Shown: positions 58,284 to 64,000 of the stretch, piece after piece
Layout of the letters: every line of letters starts with the position of its first letter
How positions within the stretch are numbered: the stretch's first letter is position 1
Assembly (NCBI GenBank): GCA_013396525.1
Contig: VWYX01000256.1
Coordinates: forward strand, 538,150-602,149
Direction of reading: 5' to 3'
DNA: 64,000 bases
From: Chaetorhynchus papuensis
Lineage: Eukaryota; Chordata; Aves; Passeriformes; Rhipiduridae
Translations under genes and position numbers: made by a program
Notes under the pieces: generated by a model
The model's database searches: none
Seen by the model: the letters and a program-made list of their open reading frames with translations, nothing else
What the model was told of the DNA's origin: nothing

Positions 58284-58622
58284 CTTTGTGGGTTTTTTTA
58301 TAACTAATGTATTTTGTCAGAAAGGAACACAGATTTCTCACCACACACAATAGGAAATGCAGCTGTTTTTAATGCATTTGCAATTTCAAAACAAAAATAT
58401 GAAGGATTTTTCTAGCATTTTTCAATTGACAAATTTCCACCTGTGACAATGGTGTTTGCACATTTGTATTTTTCTTTGTATATGAAGTACTTTTATATGT
58501 ACTTTGTAAAATACTGATCCTGTTCTTAGGTTATATGAAGATATACATACCACTGCTTATTTTGTAACTAGTTACTTTTAACTCTTGTATGTTATGTGAT
58601 ATATGTATGCTAACCATCTTGG

Positions 58623-58628
58623 AATAAA
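58623..58628 (+). terminator. SBF2: Candidate distal polyadenylation signal AATAAA
   Basis: GGAATAAATAC followed by T-rich CCTTTCCTTTTACTG about 25-45 nt on. Taken as the provisional end of the 3'UTR. Confidence 0.45.
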
Positions 58629-58645
58629 TACACTCCTTAAGGAAA

Positions 58646-61600
58646 AGTAAAACCTTTCCTTTTACTGTAAAAGAGAAAAAAGCAAGACCAACCTGTTGAA
58701 ATATTCCACGGGCACAAGACAAATCCTTATTTACTCTGTATTAAGAATAGTGGGTGTATTAAAAAACTATGTGGTCTTTTGTATACTTGTAAATATTCAT
58801 ACCTAAAAGTTGCACTTGGGCATCCCTAACTCGAACACTTGTCAACAGTAACACAGAAGAAATCAGAATTTAAAGCAAAATTATCATTCTAACAAGTCTC
58901 AATGTATAGCCTTTACCAAAAGGCTGAATACATGTAATGTTCATACTAAAGTCTTTGAATAATGATGTTAAATATATTTTTTAAAAAAAAACTTCTATAT
59001 GGTCTTGCAACATAAGTCAACTGCATACTTTCACCCTGAGACGTGTCTCACTCGTATCACCTTATGCAAAAATGATCTAGCTCCTAAAAAAAGAAACTAT
59101 CAAAAAAATGGCAAGGTCTTACTTGAGGCTGTGCATCTAAATGGGATTCCTGAGTGTCGTGTGGGGTGGCAGAGTCCAAACGGAAAAGGGAATGTGTGAT
59201 GGAGGCAGGGGGCCTGTGGCAGTTCTGGGATGCTGTGGTGCTTCGATGGCGTGGTTTGCATACTGAGCTTGGCATGGATGCTGATGTTGCCTTAAATGTT
59301 GATCTCAGTTTTTAGTGTCTGTGCTGATGGAAAATGGACTTGAGCAACTTAACTTAAAAATACCCAAATAAAAGCTGAAATGAGAGATGCGGTATTTGTG
59401 GTGTCTGTGTAAGGAACGTGCAAGGGAATGGTAGGAAATGGGTCCTTGGTGTGAAGACACAAAGTTTGCAGTGTCCCTGAGGGTCTCTCCTCTGCAAAAT
59501 AAAGATTCCAACAGAGACTTGGAGAAAATGTGGAGAAGCCAGCATAGCTTAAGCTACAGGGTTTGCCAGTGTGTTTGAGTTGTGCCAGCAGCAGCAGAAA
59601 ATTAGGAATCAAGAATTTGTTTGGGAAAAATTCTGTGTACAAAAGGATTCAACTTCATATTCCGTGAAAATTTTCTAGAAAAAAGGAACGCATCCAGGAG
59701 TTGGGGATGAGGCAGACGTGCTCCCTCTGCTGTGTCACATTGCTATTCCCATACTGTGTATCACAACATTCCTGCTGTAGAAAAGAGAATTGCAACAGGT
59801 CTTACATAAGGGGAGAGGTTTGTTTGCCCTTCTCTGTGTTCAGGAACAAAACATCCACGGCGTAGGTGGAGGAATGAAGCGAGTTGAGGCTTTGAAGCAT
59901 TGATACTGGGGCATTATATCAGCGATTTCTCTTTCCTAACAAGTGTTTTCTATAAAAACCCTTGCTTTTGGTGGAGGCTTAGAGTTACTACACTAAAAAA
60001 TAAAATACTTAGCATGCCACACATGTGGGTCACTGGTTATGTAATGGTACACAAACAGCTAACAGACCCAAGAACAAATGTTCAAAATTTTGTGTCACAT
60101 CCCACACACATTATTTGTATCTGCTATTTTGTGAATTTCAGACATAACAAAAATGTGGTGATCTTGTCCAAATACTGTCATTTTGCCTTTTCATCCTGTA
60201 ATATTCTTGGAGTATGTCAAAGTGGCTGCACCGCATTTCTCATTTTTCATATTTGCGATCATCCAAATATTTTGTCTGTTCGTGATTACCCTGTGGTTGC
60301 TTTGGAGAGTCAGAAAACTGAAATTAATCTACCCATTCCCCAGTTATGCTGAAGTTCATGCTGCGTATCACTGTCACACCTACTTTCTGGGGGTTTGTCT
60401 GTATTTGTTCAGTTTCTTCCCCAATTTTGGCTACTGTGCAAGCCAAGGGCAGTGGTAGCATCCACATTCTCATTTAGGAAATTCTCATCTTTGAGTTTTT
60501 TCCCATCCAATTTTTCATTAATTGACTTGCAATAAGGATGCTGCAAGTTCACTATTGTTTCCTCTCTTCACTTACCAGTCAACATCCAGTGGGAAATTAC
60601 ATTTTGTCCAGTTTCAGCTTGCATCATATAGTTCAAGATTCTTCGTTTCTCTTCAAATTTTGCTTAGATGTCAGAATTTGCACACTTACTAATAGAAAAT
60701 GTTTCTTAATTTTGTCATGTTTTCTGTTTTTCCTTGTCTACTGTTTGGTGAAGATGTTGTGTTTAAGTGTCTTTTAGGAGATTCATAGAGAGCTGATATT
60801 TTATCTGTAAAATAGGCAATAGTAGGAGATGTAAATAGTTGGGCTGCAAGGACCACAATGCCGTCCTGGAAGGAGCTACAAAGGGAGCAGTTGTTTCAGG
60901 TATTAAGTAGTGCTCCTTCCTGCCCCTGTACTCACCCAGAAGAACCTGAGGCATTGTCTTGATTTAATTTAAGGTTTATCTATTAATGTCCTGTTTATCA
61001 CTGTGTATTGAGCAAATATCAATGAATTCATTGTTGTTTAATGAATTTCTCTCATTGTTCTACTCAGAAGTCTTGTAATTCAAGCCTGTCACCAGACGGG
61101 ACCTCCAAAACTTGGTAGTATCCATTTGTGTTGAAAGTCTCTGTTAATTGTCCAAGATTTAGACAAGGTGCAACATCCCTGTTCACATCAAGACCTCCAA
61201 TAAGTTCGAAATGATAACTTCATAAAATTGTGGATAAATATGAATGAAGCTCAGTATAGTAAGCAATAGTGCAGGTAAAATCACTCTCAGGTTTAAATAA
61301 TTGCATGCTCAGGCTTTGCTTACGTTGCAGAGGTTTTTTTGCTATCACGATAGTTAAAACTTCCTTTTACTTCTGCTGTGCTCACATTATGCTAGTGTTA
61401 AATATTTTAATGCGGTAGTTGAAGCAAGTGCTTGCACTGACTTTTCAATCAAAAATACGTTGACTATATAGTATAAAGCATTCAGATCTTTGTAGTGTTT
61501 CATGCAGGCAAATGATTTAGAATTGGAATTTGAAAAAAAAAATAAGAGAGCGCTGAAATTGCCATTGATTTTTGATGGAGTTGGGCAGCCTGTTTCTCTG

Positions 61601-61749
61601 ACATACCTGTCAGATTCTTTTTATGTTCTTTTTAAATTTTCAAACAGCTCTCATTTCCAGTGCCTCCTGAATGAGTGTAATTCATGTATTTACTTTAAAG
61701 TAAAATGAAATCAAGTTCAAAAATCTCTTCTGCTTTTCTTACTTAAAAT
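58646..61749. other. Apparent intergenic region
   Basis: AT-rich sequence with scattered AATAAA motifs (59367-59372, 59498-59503). Open frames up to 150 codons occur but show no domain resemblance and no splice context. SWAP70 lies beyond SBF2 in tail-to-tail orientation in other amniotes; I see no recognisable SWAP70 coding sequence on the minus strand. Confidence 0.65.
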
Positions 61750-62188
61750 TGATGCCTTAAGAGGCCTCCTAGAAACAGAGACTAGACAGGAGTAAGGGAA
61801 TAAAGGTGGGTATTTATTTGAAAGGCCTTCAAAGGTACCCCTGGGGAGCCAGAGGCTGCTGCCCAGATGGACCCCGAGATGGACCCCAGGTCACGAGTTC
61901 TTCACACTTTTATAGGTTTGCTTCATTTGCATCTCAGGGTTAATTCTCCAATTAAAGCTTCAGTTTAATGATATAATTCCCCTCAGCTTGCCCCCCTCTC
62001 AAAGGCTTTTGGTTTATACTTTTTGGGCCCAGGACGGTCTGGGTGTCCTTGAAGAGCAGGCCCGGAGAGGCTTTGTTGTGTCTGCCCAGCAGGAGAGAGC
62101 AGAAATGAACAGGCTACAAGAAACTTCAGAGTTCCACACTGGGCAGTACAGGATTTGAAAAATATAAAAGTTAAAACCTAAGGCATCA
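61750..62188 (-). mobile_element. Solo LTR of an endogenous retrovirus (copy B, complete)
   Basis: 439 bp with perfect 10-bp inverted ends TGATGCCTTA/TAAGGCATCA. Read on the minus strand: octamer ATGCAAAT (61925-61932), TATA box CTATAAAAG (61907-61915), then about 90 nt downstream AATAAA (61813-61818) and a short U5, the order of a retroviral LTR. Flanks AAAT and AAAC suggest a 4-bp target duplication with one change, as in gammaretrovirus-like elements. No internal retroviral sequence adjoins it, so it arose by LTR-LTR recombination. Confidence 0.88.
61907..61932 (-). promoter_or_regulatory. LTR core promoter: octamer plus TATA box
   Basis: On the minus strand ATGCAAAT (OCT-type octamer) sits 9 nt before CTATAAAAG. 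It points towards the SBF2 3' end, antisense to the gene. Activity is not known. Confidence 0.6.
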
Positions 62189-62280
62189 AAACAACTGGTT
62201 TTCTTCATCTTTAGAACTGTTTTCTGACCAAAAACCAGACAAAATTTAACTCGAAATTAATTTGGTTTCTTCCACTTCAG

Positions 62281-62452
62281 GCCCCTGACTGAAAGGAAGG
62301 CTTGCAGTAAGTCCGTATCTGGGATGAGTATGTACGAAAAGCTGGAAAATATCCCATCAAGTGATAATGAACCAGAGCCAGGAATAAACTGGGAAGCAGG
62401 TTTTGGTCTGTGGGCTGGTGTCATTGACCACTGTGTGTGTGATGTATGGTAG
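62281..62452 (+). other. Exon-like open stretch after a strong acceptor
   Basis: After TTTGGTTTCTTCCACTTCAG the frame starting at 62282 is open for 56 codons (PLTERKACSKSVSGMSMYEK, LENIPSSDNEPEPGINWEAG...) to a TAG at 62450-62452. The residue mix looks protein-like. A weak donor CAG/GTTTTG follows at 62399-62400. It would need an upstream exon ending with two codon bases, as SBF2 exon 21 does. I recognise no gene; it could be chance, a terminal exon, or an eroded element. Confidence 0.25.
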
Positions 62453-64000
62453 CAGTGTCAGTACAGGCTGTAGGTCTTCTGACAGTCTCACAAAGTATCA
62501 TTCTGTTGCTACAACAATCAGACATCTGGTTTTGACCAGAAATATCTGTGTTTTGCCCTTCTTCCTGCATAGTCCTCTGAGACTTTGTTTCTTCAGTGAC
62601 GCAAATTTCTGGAGAGAAAATAGTTTTTCAGATAAACTGATTTTATCAGTTATTGTTTCAGTTGTTAAAAGCACACAGCTGACCACACAGTGGCAGATGT
62701 ACCAAGTTTCTCAGCCTAGGAACAAAACCCAAACAGGTGGCTATTTCCTGTGATGCTGAATGTGTTTTAGTTCAAAGACTACTGCACACAGGATTTTGTC
62801 ATGCAAGCAGATTTTCCACTTTTGCTATCAAAACTAAATGTTGCTGTCAATAAGGTCATGTATACCCTAGCAACTTGCTATGAGCTACCTCTAAATTGTT
62901 TTAGTAGCTGTCCGAAAGGCCTCAATTTTAAAATACTTCTCCCCTGGCCTAGGTCACAGCATGCCTGTTGCCTTTTGGTGTTCAGCTATTTCCTGGAAAC
63001 TTGGTACTGTGCAAGTTCCCTACTTTAGCTTTTCATCTGAGCTGCTCACCAGTTCACAGTGAATCATTATGGATATTTAATTCTTTTAAATTAAATTCAT
63101 ATAATACTTGAGATAAGGAGAGCTTTCCTTATTTCATGATAGTATCTCAAGAAAACTGATAACTTTATTTGAAAAATATGTGTGTGCAACCCAAACAGAG
63201 ATCCCTCAATTTACATTGGGATTGCAGCCCAGTGATTTCTGTTAATTTTCATTATCAGTTTGAGTTACGTGAGCATGCGATGAGGCCTCCAGTGACACTC
63301 ACAATTACAAGTGACTGTATTACTGCTCTCATTGGAGTGTACTGGAAGTTAGGATTCCTCCTAAGCCAGGATGAAGAGAGATTATGAAAACTATGGATGT
63401 CAGGAAGCAGAGAAGGGCAGGGGAAAAGCAAGCCCTGGCTGGTTGCTGGTGCCTGACACAGCAGTGAGTTGATGCCAGTGTAAAGCAGAGATGAGAACAG
63501 CAGATGTGAGCAGCTCAGTGCATATTCAGCTGTTAGACAGAGGATCAGAGCATTAGACAGGAAAAAGGCAGTGCCTGTGGCTGAGTGGAGTTCAGGAAAG
63601 CTCAGAGTGCAAATGGGCAGAGCTGCAGGTAAGCAGGCCCTGGAAGTGCATCCCACACACCCACACCTCCAGCAGCAAAGGAAGGCTTCCCATCTCCTTT
63701 GCTTTCTACTGGGCTGTTGCTTTATCTGTTCCCCAAAACCTCTCTCCACACTTGTCTCACTCCCTGTTTTGTTTTTGACCTTTACTTGTCTGATCACATC
63801 TAAATTTAGCTGAGAAATTTTTGAGAAGCAAAGATGATCCATGTTAACTCGTTCCCTAGGGGTGCCTAGAATACTTGCAGGTGCTCTGATCTGCTGCAAG
63901 CCAAAAGGGAAAAGCTCTTTGTTTTTCCAAGTGCTCTGAAACTAGTGGCTAGTTCAAGCTGTACATCTGTATTTTAGAATTTCGGGGAGCAGAGAAACGG
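62453..64000. other. Apparent intergenic region
   Basis: No recognised gene. A 214-codon open frame on the minus strand (63255-63899) is the longest in the window but has a low-complexity, Ser/Leu/Cys-rich composition with no domain I recognise; the DNA there is GC-richer than its surroundings. Confidence 0.6.

Larger units (their letters stand above)
56910..58645 (+). other. SBF2: SBF2 3' untranslated region
   Basis: AT-rich, no coding sense. Poly(A) signals AATAAA occur at 57369-57374, 57373-57378, 57750-57755, 58278-58283 and 58623-58628. The one at 58278 has a GT/T-rich element directly after it; the one at 58623 would give about 1.7 kb of 3'UTR, the size I would expect for SBF2. TGTATATA (58179-58186) is a candidate Pumilio site. 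The true end is not determined by sequence alone, and longer forms are possible (TGTAAATA at 58788-58795). Confidence 0.75.

Noticed and set aside
59900..60352. 150-codon plus-strand ORF downstream of SBF2
   Set aside because: Hydrophobic and Cys/His-rich with no recognisable domain; it overlaps another frame and is too near the end of SBF2 to need its own gene.
63255..63899. 214-codon open frame on the minus strand, the longest in the window
   Set aside because: Composition is Ser/Leu/Cys-rich without any domain or motif I know, there is no matching splice context, and it lies in GC-richer DNA where stops are rarer. It does not resemble SWAP70.

Overview
This window looks like nuclear DNA of a bird. 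The main content is a spliced vertebrate gene on the + strand with AT-rich introns, avian CR1 retroposon fragments (one with the typical ATTCTGTG tail repeat), and two copies of a solo endogenous-retrovirus LTR. The exact species cannot be read from the sequence.

The gene is SBF2 (MTMR13, SET-binding factor 2), a large pseudophosphatase of the myotubularin family. I resolve 24 exons between 9187 and 56909. Joined, they give 3708 nt, or 1235 codons plus a stop, with every exon phase agreeing. The human protein is about 1849 residues, so the window holds roughly the C-terminal two thirds. The DENN half must lie upstream, and bases 1-9186 read as the 3' part of an intron. In order the exons encode the post-DENN SBF2 region (exons 1-4), the PH-GRAM domain (5-7), a linker (8), the catalytically dead myotubularin domain with a long SBF-specific insert (9-19), a coiled coil (20), a Ser-rich linker (21) and the C-terminal PH domain (22-24). 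A 3'UTR of about 1.7 kb follows, with several AATAAA signals up to 58628. In the P-loop the catalytic Cys and Arg are replaced by Leu and Ile.

The most interesting unexplained structure is in the 5.6-kb intron between window exons 12 and 13. A 72-nt stretch (31955-32026) has good splice sites, no stop, and phase 1 at both ends. It would insert 24 residues into the SBF-specific insert of the pseudophosphatase domain. The next exon has two acceptors 45 nt apart, both in frame. Together they suggest a regulated isoform hot spot. Other splicing oddities are a GC-AG intron (12222-12604), a UG-repeat tract next to an acceptor (13444-13455) and a tandem acceptor 6 nt apart (20890/20896).

Region by region: 1-9186 is intron with a CR1 3' end, an inverted repeat and a polypyrimidine tract. 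9187-56909 is the exon/intron body. 25492-25914 is a solo LTR containing a 145-N assembly gap. 56910 to about 58645 is 3'UTR. From about 58645 to 64000 is apparently intergenic, with the second, complete LTR (61750-62188) and one exon-like open stretch (62281-62452) of unknown meaning. In other amniotes SWAP70 lies tail-to-tail beyond the SBF2 3' end, but I could not recognise any of it here.
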